60,000 bases of DNA from Symsagittifera roscoffensis (GCF_963678635.1 NC_087068.1:49001724-49061723); one strand, 5' to 3'. Numbered from the stretch's first letter, positions 11,856-25,800 are shown. Translations and numbers: made by a program. The notes: generated from the letters alone by a model not told the origin.

Positions 11856-12480
11856 CAGAGAGTAAGTAATTAACTAACTTCGAAAATCAGTAAGTGAGCT
11901 TCCAAAATGAATGAAAGTAATGAAAAGTAAAAAGAAGTAAAGCAACGTAAAGTAAATTAAAGAAAGTATCGTGAAATGTAGCGAAAAATTCAAAGTAAAG
12001 GGAAGTAGGTGGCGTAGAGTAAAGCTGAGTTGTGTCAAGGAAATTAAGTGAACTATGTAAAAGAAGTTAGGTTGGGCAAAGTAAAGTATTTTCTGCACGT
12101 TGTTTTGACTGTCTGTAGGTATGTAAGTAAGTGTGTATGTATGTATGTAGCTTTGTAAATTATATGTAAGTAAAGGAATAAGTTAGTAAGTTAGTTAATA
12201 AGTAAGTATGGACAGGTACATTTAAGTTAGGCTAAATTTTGTAACGTAAAGTAATGTAAATTGAAATAAATAAAGTAGGATAACACAAAAATCAAAGTAA
12301 ACAAAGAATTAATCAAGTAAGTTGAAAAAACGCAAAGTAAAAACAGGTTAAATCGAAGGTAAGCAAAGAAGTAGAATAAAAAAGTTAACTAGAGTAAAGT
12401 AAACTAAGTGAGGAAGTAGGTAAACAAAAAAGAGTAAGAAAAGAATAATTAAAAAAAGTAAATCAATAAGAAAATAAATA
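11856..12480. repeat. Degenerate AAGT-rich tract, right flank of microsatellite
   Basis: AAAGTAA, AAGTAAGT and TTAGTAAG recur irregularly. The minus-strand open frame at 11874-12098 is a product of this low-complexity sequence. Confidence 0.6.
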
Positions 12481-13880
12481 AGTTAGTGAATGATACGTAT
12501 GTAAACAAGCCAGTCAGCAAGCATTCATTTAATTACTAGCGGCTCAAATCACTGCTATCCAAATCGTGAAACCATTTGAAGGCCATGAACTTACAAAGGG
12601 ACTGTTGAACAGTTGCTATTAGGTCTCAAAATTCCAATTAGCATCCTGGCAAGGGGATATATTAAATTTTATTGCAATCGATGGTTTGCAGACCGATGGT
12701 GGTGTGCAAATAACAGCTTGACACTGCCTGAGTTTAAAACTTAATTGCAAAACATTGTAGCTAAAATAATTTGGTTTTTTCAAATAAATGGTTTTTTCAA
12801 ATAAATGAGAAGACTATAGCAAATGAAAGCATTTGCTGTAGTTCTAGGGCAACACATAACAGGACGTGGACCCTCTTGATAAGTTCAAGTTTCAATCCGG
12901 CTGTATCGTGTAAACTAGCGTGCAATCGTTTTAATTTGGAGTAGTTCATTTATTTTTCCACGGAACAAGTTTTGATATCAATTTAGTCGCCATAAGGTGT
13001 CAATTTAATTAAAACTCTTAGTTAAGGTTGATAGAAATAACAAAAAAAAGCTAGAAAATTTTTTTTGATCAGAACTGTCATGATAAGTTTGTTTTAAGGA
13101 CGTATACATTTCGTGAGTTATTTCTAAACTAAATGGAGTAACTCGGTTTTTCCCAATTTCACTGTTTTTTCCGACACCTCTCCAATCTGCTGAATTTCAA
13201 CGAGTGGGTATAAAAGATACCGAGCAGATATTTCTTAGACTCTTCTAGGTTTCAGTGGTAAATAAGCAAATAAACCACAGGGTTTTTTTTTATTTTTCTA
13301 GAATAGCACCAAGTTTTTACAAAAAGCTTGATGCTTTTTTACCATCTTTCTTTCCCCTATTCCTTTAAATTTTCCTTTTTACTCTCTTTCTTTCCCTTCT
13401 CGAGAAAAACGACATAGCGTTCCTCTCAGATTTGGAACTTTGAAATTTTTTGTGGTTGAAAACCCTGTAAATTGTAAAAATTAATTATCAATATCTTCAG
13501 TACATCAAGTTCCCTCTTATTTCATTTTTGTTTTTCTTCAAAGTTTTATTGATAAATTGTTCCATAACAAAATTATTACAATTTTCTGATGTTTCATTAC
13601 ATTCGCGCCGTCCAACTACATACATCCTACACCTTCGAAACGCAATATTTCAAATCAACTACTTTTATGTTTGAGTTGGAATCCTTAAACACTACCATTC
13701 AGTAAACTCTGAAAGACAGACAAAGAATGAAAACTCAAAGAAAACTTCCATTTCGAATTTCAACTACACAACCGAGCGATTCAAATCAAGAAAAAGAACA
13801 GAAATTGAAATGTACTTTAAATATAAACAATTTAGAACCAAAATTGTACTCATTAAATCAGACCATACAGGATGTTTTAA
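12481..13880. other. AT-rich intergenic DNA
   Basis: No gene recognised. The 78-codon frame at 13727-13963 is rich in Lys, Gln and Asn, runs into the SINE and has no family resemblance. It is more likely chance than coding. Confidence 0.45.
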
Positions 13881-13882
13881 CC

Positions 13883-14240
13883 AGAGACGAAGCGTTTCTT
13901 CGCAAAAACTTGCGAGAACACGACAAAAAGCAGCTCTATAAAGTGCAACAATATAAAATATAACTAATACTTGAATTAGCAAAAATTGGTCTACCTATGA
14001 GATTCGAAACTCCGACCTAGAAGTTAAGATTCTCACACACTCACCATCACGCCGCGGAAGCTTAAAAGTTACAATCAACCATTCAGTCACAAATAAAGCA
14101 GAGAACAGATGCTAATGCAATTTTCAACGCTAGTGAGACTTCCAACTGAATGAACACTATTAAAAAAAATTATTTGCGATTTGGCTTAGAAAAAAAAAGA
14201 AACATCGTAATAACACACTAAGCTGATCGCAAGTGTTAAT
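13883..14240 (-). mobile_element. tRNA-derived SINE (GCGAAGC-head family)
   Basis: On the minus strand, a tRNA-like segment has an A-box-like GTGATGGTGAGTG and a B-box-like GTTTCGAATC (complement of 14015-14075). On the plus strand the element starts with a short palindromic head (GAAGCGTTTCTTCGC) followed by ACACGACAAAAAGC. It ends with TTATTTGCGATTTGG, a purine run and CGTAATAACACACTAAGC. The same blocks, in the same order, recur at 46929-47236 and partly at 37876, 40070 and 44041. Confidence 0.75.
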
Positions 14241-14955
14241 ATGAAAAAAAAAGTTTGAATCGAGCTTTGACAAGCCCGAACAAAAAACTGGTTTGTCTTC
14301 GAATGGATGTGACAAAATTTTTCAATCAATTCGCTCAATTAAAAAAAAAGTTTAAATATTTAAGAGAGCGAAGCTGCATTTAAAATATTAAGATAAATAG
14401 CAAAAGGAAGCACTAAAAAGACCACGAAAAACAAACTTTGGGAAAAAATAATTGCATTGAGCCAATAGATTGATTGACTTGGTTAAAACAAATTTCTCGA
14501 ATCTTGACTTTCAAAAAAAACATCATCTGCAGAAAACTTCCTATGATGGACATTTTTAATCAACTTCCTCGAAAATTCCTACCATTAACTTCCTATGATG
14601 AAAACGTTTTGAATAAAATAATTAAATTTGAAAAAACAGGGTAAATAGGTAATTTTTTCATTACTCTGCAAAATATATAAATTGAATCAATTTCTGAAAC
14701 TATAAATATTTTTATCGCAATTTGCAAGTCGGTTATTGGGGACAGCATATTGCGCTTTTCATTTGGCGATTAAATTTGAATCCAATTTGAAAAATTAAGT
14801 TAAATTACGACACGTCAAGTTTGACCATGAACAGAGGATCATAAAAGATGAATTTTTCTTCCTATCGTTTTCTCAAGGACAAGTTTGTTTCATCTTTTAT
14901 GATCCTTTCTCAACACGCAAACGAAAGGACAAAACTATATGTTTAACGTAGTGCT
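14241..14955. other. AT-rich DNA between SINE and satellite A
   Basis: No gene seen. It contains a short inverted repeat: ATCATAAAAGATGAA at about 14839 and its near complement TTCATCTTTTATGAT at about 14888. Confidence 0.4.
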
Positions 14956-14959
14956 AAGA

Positions 14960-17900
14960 CCAAAGTTTGACTGAAATTGTATATTGATTGACTGATTACC
15001 GAAAAACTCGAGTAATTAACGAATTGTGTTGGGTAGACCCTTCTGATATCGAGAGATTTTGTTGAGTAGACTATCCTCAATTTGGGAGGTGGGATCTTGA
15101 AAATGATCAATAAGAGAATAACCTGTTGTAGAAATGAAAAAAAAAGATTGATTGACTGATTACCGGAAATTTTGAGTGAATAACGAATTTTTTTTGGATA
15201 AACCAACCTCAATTTGATAGGTGGAATCTTGAAAAGAATTATTAGTGAGAATCACTTGTTGAATAAAAGAAAATGTTGATTGGTTGACTGATTAGTGGAA
15301 ATATTGAGTGAATAACAAAAATTGTGGGATATAACAACTTCTATTTGACATATGGGATCTTGAAAGAGATCATTAAAGAAAATAACCTGTTGAAGAAATG
15401 AGAAATGAAAAAATTGAGTGATTGACTGATTACCAAAAATTTTGAGTGCATAATAAATTTTTTAGATAAACCAAACTCTATTTGAGATATGGGATCTTGA
15501 AAAGAATCATTAAAGAAAATAATCTGCTGAAGAAAAGAAAATGTTGATTGATTGATTGATTACCAAAAATTTTGAGTGCATAATAAATTTTTTGGATAAA
15601 CCAATCTCAATTAGAGAGGTGGGATCTTGAAAAGGACTATTACTGAGAATAAACTGTTGAATAATTGAAAATAACGATTGATTGACCGATTACCGGAAAA
15701 TTTGAGTAAATAACGATTTTTGCTGGGTGGAACAAACTCAATTTGAGAGTTGAGATCTTGAAAAGGATCATTATTGAAAATAACCTGTTGAAAAAATGAA
15801 AATGTTGATTCGTTGACCGCTCACTGGAAATATTGAGTGAATAAAAATTTTTTTGGGATAAACCAAACTCTATTTGAGATATGGCATCTTGAAAAGGATC
15901 TTTAATGAAAATAACCTGTTAAAGAAATAAAAACCTTGATTGATTGACTGATTACAGGAAACTTTGAGTGAATAACAATTTTTTTGGATAAACCAACCTC
16001 AATTTGAGAGATGTGATCTTGAAAAGGATTATTAGTGAGAATAACCTGTTGAAAAGCTTAAAATGTTGATTGGTTGAGCGATTACCGGAAATTTTGTGTG
16101 ATTAAAAAATTTTGCTGGTTGGAACAACCTCAATTTGAGAGTTGGGATCTTGAAAAAGATGATTTTTGAGAAAAACCTGGCGAATAACGAAAAATGTGAT
16201 TGGTTGACTATTTACTGTGAATATTGAGTGTATTCTCAAAAAGGATCATTATTGAAAAAAAAACAGTTGAAGAAATGAAAACGTTGATTGATTGGCTGAC
16301 TACAGAATATTTTGAGTGAATAACGAATTTTTTTGGATAAACTAACCTCATTTTGAGAGGTGAGATCTTGAAAAGGATATTTAGTGAGAATAAACTGTTG
16401 AATAACTGAAAATGTTGATTGATTGACCGATTACCGGAAAATTTGCGTGAATAACGAATTTTGCTGGGCGGAACAACCTCAATTTAAGAGTTGGGATCGT
16501 GAAAAGGATCATTATTGAGAATAACCTGTTGAAAACATGAAAATTTTGATTCGTTGATGGCTTACTGGGAATAAAAACAAAAATTATGGGATAAACCTAC
16601 CTCTATTTGAGATATGGGTTCTTGAAAAATATCATTTTTGAAAATAACCTGTTGAAGAAATGAAAAACTTGATTGATTGACTGATTACAGGAAATTTTGA
16701 GTGGTGAACAAATTTTTTTGTATAAACGAACCTCAGTTTGAGAGATGGGATCTTGAAAAAGATTATTAGTGAGAATAATCTGTTGAACAGCTGAAAATGT
16801 TGATTGATTGAGCGATTACCGGAAATTTTGTGTGAATAAAAACTTTTGCTGGTTGGAAAAACCTCAATTTGAGAGTTGAGATCTTGAAAAGGATCATTAT
16901 TGGGAAAAACCTGTTGAAAAAATGAAAATGTTAATTCGTTGACGGCTTACTGGAAATATTGAGTGAATAACAAAATTTTTGGGATAAATCAAACTCCATT
17001 TGAGATATGGGATCTTGAAAAGTATCATTAAAGAAAATAACCTGCTGAAGAAAAGAAAAGGTTGATTGATTGATTGATTACCAAAAATTTTGAGTGCATA
17101 ATAAATTTTTTGGATAAACCAATCTCAATTAGAGAGGTGGGATCTTGAAAAGGACTATTACTGAGAATAAACTGTTGAATAATTGAAAATAACGATTGAT
17201 TGACCGATTACCGGAAAATTTGAGTAAATAACGATTTTTGCTGAGTGGAACAAACTCAATTTGAGAGTTGAGATCTTGAAAAGGATCATTATTGAAAATA
17301 ACCTGTTGAAAAAATGAAAATGTTGATTCGTTGACGGCTCACTGGAAATATTGAGTGAATAAAAATTTTTTTGGGATAAACCAACCTCTATTTGAGATAT
17401 GGGATCTTGAAAAGGATCTTTAATGAAAATAACCTGTTAAAGAAATAAAAACCTTGATTGATTGACTGATTACAGGAAACTTTGAGTGAATAACAATTTT
17501 TTTGGATAAACCAACCTCAATTTGAGAGATGTGATCTTGAAAAAGATGATTTTTGAGAAAAACCTGGCGAATAACGAAAAATGTGATTGGTTGACTATTT
17601 ACTGTGAATATTGAGTGTATTCTCAAAAAGGATCATTATTGAAAAAAAAACAGTTGAAGAAATGAAAACGTTGATTGATTGGCTGACTACAGAATATTTT
17701 GAGTGAATAACGAATTTTTTTGGATAAACTAACCTCATTTTGAGGGGTGAGATCTTGAAAAGGATATTTAGTGAGAATAACCTGTTGAATAGCTTAAAAT
17801 AATGATTGGTTGAGCGATTACCGGAAATTTTGTGTGAATAAAAAATTTTGCTGGTTGCAACAACCTCAATTTGAGAGTTGGGATCTTGAAAAAGATGATT

Positions 17901-18400
17901 TTTGAGAAAAACCTGGCGAATAACGAAAAATGTGATTGGTTGACTATTTACTGTGAATATTGAGTGTATTCTCAAAAAGGATCATTATTGAAAAAAAAAC
18001 AGTTGAAGAAATGAAAACGTTGATTGATTGGCTGACTACAGAATATTTTGAGTGAATAACGAATTTTTTTGGATAAACTAACCTCATTTTGAGAGGTGAG
18101 ATCTTGAAAAGGATATTTAGTGAGAATAAACTGTTGAATAACTGAAAATGTTGATTGATTGACCGATTACCGGAAAATTTGAGTGAATAACGAATTTTGC
18201 TGGGTGGAACAAACTCAATTCAAGAGTTGAGATCTTGAAAAGGATCATTATTGAGAATAACCTGTTGAAAAAATGAAAATGTTGATTGGTTGACGGATTA
18301 CTGGAAATATTGAGTGAAAAACAAAAATTATGGGATAAACCAACCTCAAATTGCGAGATGGGATCTTGAAAAGGATCGTTCCTTTATGAAAATAACCTGT
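14960..18400. repeat. Satellite A array, about 130-bp unit, about 26 copies
   Basis: The unit carries, in order, GATTGATTGACTGATTACCG, TTTTGAGTGAATAACGAATT, GGATAAACCAACCTCAATTT, GAGAGGTGGGATCTTGAAAA and TTAGTGAGAATAACCTGTTG. Successive GACTGATTAC positions are mostly 130-138 bp apart, with one interval of 164. Unit variants (GCTGGGTGGAAC, TTTGAGATATGGG) alternate and recur, suggesting a multi-unit higher-order order. Open frames on the minus strand (for example 17420-17626, 17595-17975) repeat the same peptide because the units repeat; they are not considered genes. Confidence 0.95.
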
Positions 18401-19148
18401 AACACAGAGGCGAAGTTGCACGTTGCATACACAAGCAAAGACATGACCGATACCGCTACATAATTGCTAAGTAACGCAAGCCAATTATGACGCATTAGCA
18501 GTACCAGTCATTTTGAAAAAACGAAAATACCAACTAACATGCCTCGATTTACAGAGCAGACGCATTTTAGCTAGTATACGAAAAAGTTTATTATAAACAT
18601 CCGACCCTGCCCATGTTCGAACCCTCTTATTTTGCTGCGGGTCTCCTTCCCTACCTCTACGCTTCAGATCTATGATACCTTGAAGTTAAAGTGCTAATTG
18701 TACTATAACAGTCTTTGTTAAAATCCTTGGTTATTGATCAAAATGAACACTTTCAAAATGAATACTGTATTATATATGAACTTTAACATTCACCTTCGTA
18801 AGTAAAAACATTGAACTTTGATTAGTGGCGTGATGTTGATATTCATAAATAGCGTGATGTAAAGTAAAGTTCTAATCTTGTCAATACTGATTGAGAACAC
18901 AAAATTATATTCAGCCACCAAAACCAGGCGAATTAACTTTCAATTAAAGTTTGCAATCTCCGTTTTCAATAACATCAGGGGACGTCGGACGGACTAACAA
19001 CACGCATCCGAAAAATAAATTCAATTGTATAAGAGCTCAAATAAAGTGCAATATCATTGATATGCGATAAACACATTTTGTCAAATTAATATTTGCGACT
19101 TAGGTTGGAAAAAAGAGAGTTCCTCTATAACACAAAGTTTGCTAGTGT
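18401..19148. mobile_element. SINE-like element inserted in satellite A, copy 1
   Basis: It begins AACACAGAGGCGAAG and ends GCGACTTAGGTTGGAAAAAA followed by CTAGTGT, the two ends of the GCGAAGC-head family. Inside, a B-box-like GGGTTCGAAC is present on the minus strand (complement near 18613). At about 750 bp it is longer than the other copies, so it may be a composite or hold another insertion. It splits an A unit: AATAACCTGT precedes it and the unit resumes after it. Confidence 0.65.
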
Positions 19149-19155
19149 AAATAAC

Positions 19156-19290
19156 AAAACATGTTGATTAATTGGCTGAGTACAGGAAATTTCGAGTGTA
19201 TAACGAATTTAGTTGGATAGACCAACCTCAATTTGAGAGGGCGAATCTTTGCAAAGCATCATTAATGAGGACTAGCCTGTACCGCACCTC
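19156..19290. repeat. Single satellite A unit and A/B boundary
   Basis: One A unit (TGATTAATTGGCTGAGTACA ... CCAACCTCAATTTGAGAGG) ends near 19285. The first diverged B unit follows, beginning around AACTCAAAAAAACTATTC. Confidence 0.75.
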
Positions 19291-21206
19291 CGGATCTTCG
19301 AATTTTCAACAACTCAAAAAAACTATTCTTTGAGTGTACTCTGACAGCACCCAATTACAGGGTTCGTAATTAAAAATTTAGCAAAATTTTTGTATTCAAG
19401 TTTTTATACAAATTTTGAAGAACTGTAAAATTTTTTGAAGTTTCATAGAAGTTCTTCGAAAGATTTAAATTGAACTAAGAAACGTCACATCTGGGAAACT
19501 GAAAGCAATTAAGCAGTCGCATTTGGACGCAAGATTTGCAACTCCTGAGAGTACTCTTAGAGTACCCAATTACAACGTTGGAAATTTAATTTTTGAAAAA
19601 CTTCACCTTAAACTTTGTAAAAGAGGTATTTTTTGAAAACCAGATAAAATTCACATCTCGAAAACTACCAAAATTTGAGCAAACTTTTTGATGGCAATAT
19701 TCGCAATTTTTGAAAGTACACAACTACAGGGTTGGGAATTTCATTTTAAAGAATTATTTTGTAATTTGAGCTTTTTGAAAATTTCCAAAAAATCACAAAA
19801 ATCATCGTATCTCTTAATCAAAAATGATTTGTGCTTTCTTAATTGGAGGCCGAATTTGCAACCCCTGAGATTACTCTGACACCCCCCAACTACAAGTTAG
19901 GAGTTTGAAACATTCAAAAAAAAATAATTTTTCATGAAAATTTTTTTGAAAAAATCACAACAAACGTCATATCCAGAAAACTACAAAAATTTGAGCAGCC
20001 ACATTCAGAGGCAAGATTCGCAACCCCCTAAGCTTTTCTGAAAATTTTGGAGATTATCCTAAAAAACGTCGTAACTACAAGGATTTGAGCAGTCCTATTT
20101 GGAGGCAAATATCGCAGTCCTATTGGGAGGCAAAATTCTTAGTTCCTGAGAGTACCCTGACAGAGCCTCACTACAGAGATGATAATTTCAAGTTTTGCGA
20201 AATTTTTTATACTTAAGTTTTCGGAAAAATTTTGAAAAAATCCTAAAAAAAACGTCATATCTCAAAAACTACAAAAATTTGAGCAGCCAAATTCAGAGGC
20301 AAGATTCGCAACTCCCTGAGATTACCCTCACATATTCCAATAACAGGATTGAAATCTTCAAAGTTTTGGAATTTTTTAACATATAAGTTTTTTAGAAAAT
20401 TTTGGAGAAAATCATCAAAAACGTCATATCTCGAAAACTACCAGGATTTGAGCAGTCATATTTGGAGGCAAATAACGCAGTCCTATTGGGAGGCAAAATT
20501 CTTAGTTCCTGAGAGTACTCTGACAGAGCCTCACTACAGAGATGATAATTTCAAGTTTTGCGAAATTTTTTATACGTTAGTTTTCGGAAAAAATTTGAAA
20601 AAATCCTAAAAAGAAACGTCATATCTCGAAAACTACAAAAATTTGAGCAGCCATAATCAGAGGCAAGATTCGCAACTCCCTGAGATTACCCTCACCGATG
20701 CCAATAACAGGATTGAAATCTTCAAAGTTTTGGAATTTTTTAACATTTAAGTTTTTTAGAAAATTTTGGAGAAAATCATCAAAAACGTCATATCTCGAAA
20801 ACTACCAGGATTTGAGCAGTCATATTTGGAGGCAAATATCGCAGTCCTATTGGGAGGCAAAATTCTTAGTTCCTGAGAGTACCATGACAGAGGCTCACTA
20901 CAGAGATGATAATTTAAAATTTTGCGAAATTTTTTATACGTAAGTTTTCGGAAAAATTTTGAAAAAATCCTAAAAAAAACGTCATATCTCAAAAACTAGA
21001 AAAATTTGAGCAGCCATATTCGGAGGCAAGATTCGCAACTCCCTGAGATTACCCTCACAGATTCCAATAACAGGATTGAAATCTTCAAATTTTTGGAATT
21101 TTTTAACATTTAAGTTTTTTAGAAAATTTTGGAGAAAATCATCAAAAACGTCTTATCTCGAAAACTACCAGGATTTGAGCAGTCATATTTGGAGGAAAAA
21201 AACGCA
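19291..21206. repeat. Satellite B array, first block (about 10 monomers)
   Basis: Monomers contain AAACGTCATATCTCGAAAAC, GATTTGAGCAGTCATATT and GAGAGTACTCTGACAGAGCC. ACGTCATAT landmarks at 20421, 20616, 20785, 20979 and 21148 give alternating spacings of about 195 and 169 bp, a dimer of about 364 bp. Monomers become more diverged toward the left edge. Confidence 0.92.
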
Positions 21207-21990
21207 GTGTATTCTCAAAAAGGATCATTATTGAAAAAAAAACAGTTGAAGAAATGAAAACGTTGATTGATTGGCTGACTACAGAATATTTTGAGTGAAT
21301 AACGAATTTTTTTGGATAAACTAACCTCATTTTGAGGGGTGAGATCTTGAAAAGGATATTTAGTGAGAATAACCTGTTGAATAGCTTAAAATGTTGATTG
21401 GTTGAGCGATTACCGGAAATTTTGTGTGAATAAAAAATTTTGCTGGTTGCAACAACCTCAATTTGAGAGTTGGGATCTCGAAAAAGATGATTTTTGAGAA
21501 AAACCTGGCGAATAACGAAAAATGTGATTGGTTGACTATTTACTGTGAATATTGAGTGTATTCTCAAAAAGGATCATTATTGAAAAAAAACAGTTGAAGA
21601 AATGAAAACGTTGATTGATTGGCTGACTACAGAATATTTTGAGTGAATAACGAATTTTTTTGGATAAACTAACCTCATTTTGAGAGGTGAGATCTTGAAA
21701 AGGATATTTAGTGAGAATAAACTGTTGAATAACTGAAAATGTTGATTGATTGACCGATTACCGGAAAATTTGAGTGAATAACGAATTTTGCTGGGTGGAA
21801 CAAACTCAATTCAAGAGTTGAGATCTTGAAAAGGATCATTATTGAGAATAACCTGTTGAAAAAATGAAAATGTTGATTGGTTGACGGATTACTGGAAATA
21901 TTGAGTGAAAAACAAAAATTATGGGATAAACCAACCTCAAATTGCGAGATGGGATCTTGAAAAGGATCGTTCCTTTATGAAAATAACCTG
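21207..21990. repeat. Satellite A, about 6 units inside copy 2
   Basis: Same units as 17615-18400. They appear in the middle of a B array because of the duplication. Confidence 0.93.
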
Positions 21991-21991
21991 T

Positions 21992-22739
21992 AACACAGAG
22001 GCGAAGTTGCACGTTGCATACACAAGCAAAGACATGACCGATACCGCTACATAATTGCTAAGTAACGCAAGTCAATTATGACGCATTAGCAGTACCAGTC
22101 ATTTTGAAAAAACGAAAATACCAACTAACATGCCTCGATTTACAGAGCAGACGCATTTTAGCTAGTATACGAAAAAGTTTATTATAAACATCCGACCCTG
22201 CCCATGTTCGAACCCTCTTATTTTGCTGCGGGTCTCCTTCCCTACCTCTACGCTTCAGATCTATGATACCTTGAAGTTAAAGTGCTAATTGTACTATAAC
22301 AGTCTTTGTTAAAATCCTTGGTTATTGATCAAAATGAACACTTTCAAAATGAATACTGTATTATATATGAACTTTAACATTCACCTTCGTAAGTAAAAAC
22401 ATTGAACTTTGATTAGTGGCGTGATGTTGATATTCATAAATAGCGTGATGTAAAGTAAAGTTCTAATCTTGTCAATACTGATTGAGAACACAAAATTATA
22501 TTCAGCCACCAAAACCAGGCGAATTAACTTTCAATTAAAGTTTGCAATCTCCGTTTTCAATAACATCAGGGGACGTCGGACGGACTAACAACACGCATCC
22601 GAAAAATAAATTCAATTGTATAAGAGCTCAAATAAAGTGCAATATCATTGATATGCGATAAACACATTTTGTCAAATTAATATTTGCGACTTAGGTTGGA
22701 AAAAAGAGAGTTCCTCTATAACACAAAGTTTGCTAGTGT
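21992..22739. mobile_element. SINE-like element, copy 2
   Basis: Duplicate of 18401-19148 with isolated differences (for example GCAAGCCAATT to GCAAGTCAATT). It arose by the segmental duplication, not by a second transposition. Confidence 0.7.
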
Positions 22740-22879
22740 AAATAACAAAACATGTTGATTAATTGGCTGAGTACAGGAAATTTCGAGTGTATAACGAATT
22801 TAGTTGGATAGACCAACCTCAATTTGAGAGGGCGAATCTTTGCAAAGCATCATTAATGAGGACTAGCCTGTACCGCACC

Positions 22880-25800
22880 TCCGGATCTTCGAATTTTCAA
22901 CAACTCAAAAAAACTATTCTTTGAGTGTACTCTGACAGCACCCAATTACAGGGTTCGTAATTAAAAATTTAGCAAAACTTTTGTATTCAAGTTTTTATAC
23001 AAATTTTGAAGAACTGTAAAATTTTTTGAAGTTTCATAGAAGTTCTTCGAAAGATTTAAATTGAACTAAGAAACGTCACATCTGGGAAACTGAAAGCAAT
23101 TAAGCAGTCGCATTTGGACGCAAGATTTGCAACTCCTGAGAGTACTCTTAGAGTACCCAATTACAACGTTGGAAATTTAATTTTTGAAAAACTTCACCTT
23201 AAACTTTGTAAAAGAGGTATTTTTTGAAAACCAGATAAAATTCACATCTCGAAAACTACCAAAATTTGAGCAAACTTTTTGATGGCAATATTCGCAATTT
23301 TTGAAAGTACACAACTACAGGGTTGGGAATTTCATTTTAAAGAATTATTTTGTAATTTGAGCTTTTTGAAAATTTCCAAAAAATCACAAAAATCATCGTA
23401 TCTCTTAATCAAAAATGATTTGTGCTTTCTTAATTGGAGGCCGAATTTGCAACCCCTGAGATTACTCTGACACCCCCCAACTACAAGTTAGGAGTTTGAA
23501 ACATTCAAAAAAAAATAATTTTTCATGAAAATTTTTTTGAAAAAATCACAACAAACGTCATATCCGGAAAACTACAAAAATTTGAGCAGCCACATTCAGA
23601 GGCAAGATTCGCAACCCCCTAAGCTTTTCTGAAAATTTTGGAGATTATCCTAAAAAACGTCGTAACTACAAGGATTTGAGCAGTCCTATTTGGAGGCAAA
23701 TATCGCAGTCCTATTGGGAGGCAAAATTCTTAGTTCCTGAGAGTACCCTGACAGAGCCTCACTACAGAGATGATAATTTCAAGTTTTGCGAATTTTTTTA
23801 TACTTAAGTTTTCGGAAAAATTTTGAAAAAATCCTAAAAAAAACGTCATATCTCAAAAACTACAAAAATTTGAGCAGCCAAATTCAGAGGCAAGATTCGC
23901 AACTCCCTGAGATTACCCTCACATATTCCAATAACAGGATTGAAATCTTCAAAGTTTTGGAATTTTTTAACATATAAGTTTTTTAGAAAATTTTGGAGAA
24001 AATCATCAAAAACGTCATATCTCGAAAACTACCAGGATTTGAGCAGTCATATTTGGAGGCAAATAACGCAGTCCTATTGGGAGGCAAAATTCTTAGTTCC
24101 TGAGAGTACTCTGACAGAGCCTCACTACAGAGATGATAATTTCAAGTTTTGCGAAATTTTTTATACGTTAGTTTTCGGAAAAAATTTGAAAAAATCCTAA
24201 AAAGAAACGTCATATCTCGAAAACTACAAAAATTTGAGCAGCCATAATCAGAGGCAAGATTCGCAACTCCCTGAGATTACCCTCACCGATGCCAATAACA
24301 GGATTGAAATCTTCAAAGTTTTGAAATTTTTTAACATTTAAGTTTTTTAGAAAATTTTGGAGAAAATCATCAAAAACGTCATATCTCGAAAACTACCAGG
24401 ATTTGAGCAGTCATATTTGGAGGCAAATATCGCAGTCCTATTGGGAGGCAAAATTCTTAGTTCCTGAGAGTACCATGACAGACGCTCACTACAGAGATGA
24501 TAATTTAAAATTTTGCGAAATTTTTTATACGTAAGTTTTCGGAAAAATTTTGAAAAAATCCTAAAAAAAACGTCATATCTCAAAAACTAGAAAAATTTGA
24601 GCAGCCATATTCGGAGGCAAGATTCGCAACTCCCTGAGATTACCCTCACAGATTCCAATAACAGGATTGAAATCTTCAAAGTTTTGGAATTTTTTAACAT
24701 TTAAGTTTTTTAGAAAATTTTGGAGAAAATCATCAAAAACGTCTTATCTCGAAAACTACCAGGATTTGAGCAGTCATATTTGGAGGAAAAAAACGCAGTC
24801 CTATTGGGAGACAAAATTCTTAGTTCCTGAGAGTACTCTGACAGAGCCTCACTACAGAGATGATAATTTCAAGTTTTGCGAAATTTTTTATACGTTTGCT
24901 TAAGAAAAACTTTAAAAAAATCCTAAAAAAAACGTCATATCTCGAAAACTACAAAAATTTGAGCAGCCACATTCAGAGACAAGAATCGCAACTCCCTGAG
25001 ATTACCCTCACAGATTCCAATAACAGGATTGAAATCTTCAAAATTTTGGAATTTTTTAACATTTAAGTTTTTTAGAAAATTTTGGAGAAAATCATCAAAA
25101 ACGTCTTATCTCGAAAATTATAGGGATTTGAGCAGTCATAATGGGCGACGAAATTTTCAACTCCTGAGAGTACCCTGGCAGAGCCTCACTACAGAGAGAT
25201 GGTAATTTCAAGTTTTGTAAAATTTTTTATATCTAAATTTTTTGAAAAAATTTTGAAAAAATCCAAAAAAAACGTCATATTTTGAAAACTACAAAGATTT
25301 GAGCAGCCATATTCAAAGGCAAGATTCGCAACCCCTGATAGTACCCTCACAAGTTCCAATAAGAGGATTGAAATCTTCAAAGTTTTGGAATTTTTTAACA
25401 TTTAAATTTTTTAGAAAATTTTGGAGAAAATCATCAAAAACGTCATATCTCGAAAACTACATGGATTTGAGCAGTCATATTTGGAGGCAAATAACGAAGT
25501 CATATTGGGAGGCAAAATTCTTAGTTCCTGAGAGTACTCTGACAGAGCCTCACTACAGAGATGGTAATTTCAAGTTTTGTGAAACTTTTAATATCTAAAT
25601 TTTTTGAAAAATTTTTGAAAAAAATCCAAAAAAAAAACGTCATTTTTTGAAAACTACAACGATTTGAGCAGCCATATTCAAAAGCAAGATTCGCAACCCC
25701 TTAGAGTACCCTCACAGATTCCAATAAAAGGATTGAAATTTTCAAAGTTTTGGAATTTTTTAACATTTGAGTTTTTTAGAAAACTTTGGAGAAAATCATC

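Larger units (their letters stand above)
17615..21206. repeat. 3592-bp tandem duplication, copy 1
   Basis: This block holds the end of satellite A, the SINE-like insertion, one A unit and the first part of satellite B. It is followed directly by copy 2 at 21207-24797. Corresponding landmarks (for example 19688 and 23279, 20195 and 23786) are 3591-3592 bp apart. The junction is abrupt: B sequence ending AAACGCAG meets A sequence TGTATTCTC in mid-unit. Confidence 0.92.
21207..24797. repeat. 3592-bp tandem duplication, copy 2
   Basis: Repeats 17615-21206 with very few substitutions and a one-base length change in an A run. Satellite B continues after it without a break (CAGTCCTATTGGGAG), so only the left edge of copy 2 shows the novel B-to-A junction. 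Confidence 0.92.

Noticed and set aside
13727-13963. 78-codon frame as a small gene
   Set aside because: Low-complexity composition, overlaps the SINE start, no family resemblance.
14943-21567. Minus-strand open frames beginning MRIHSIFTVNSQ
   Set aside because: Same reason: satellite A units read on the complement.
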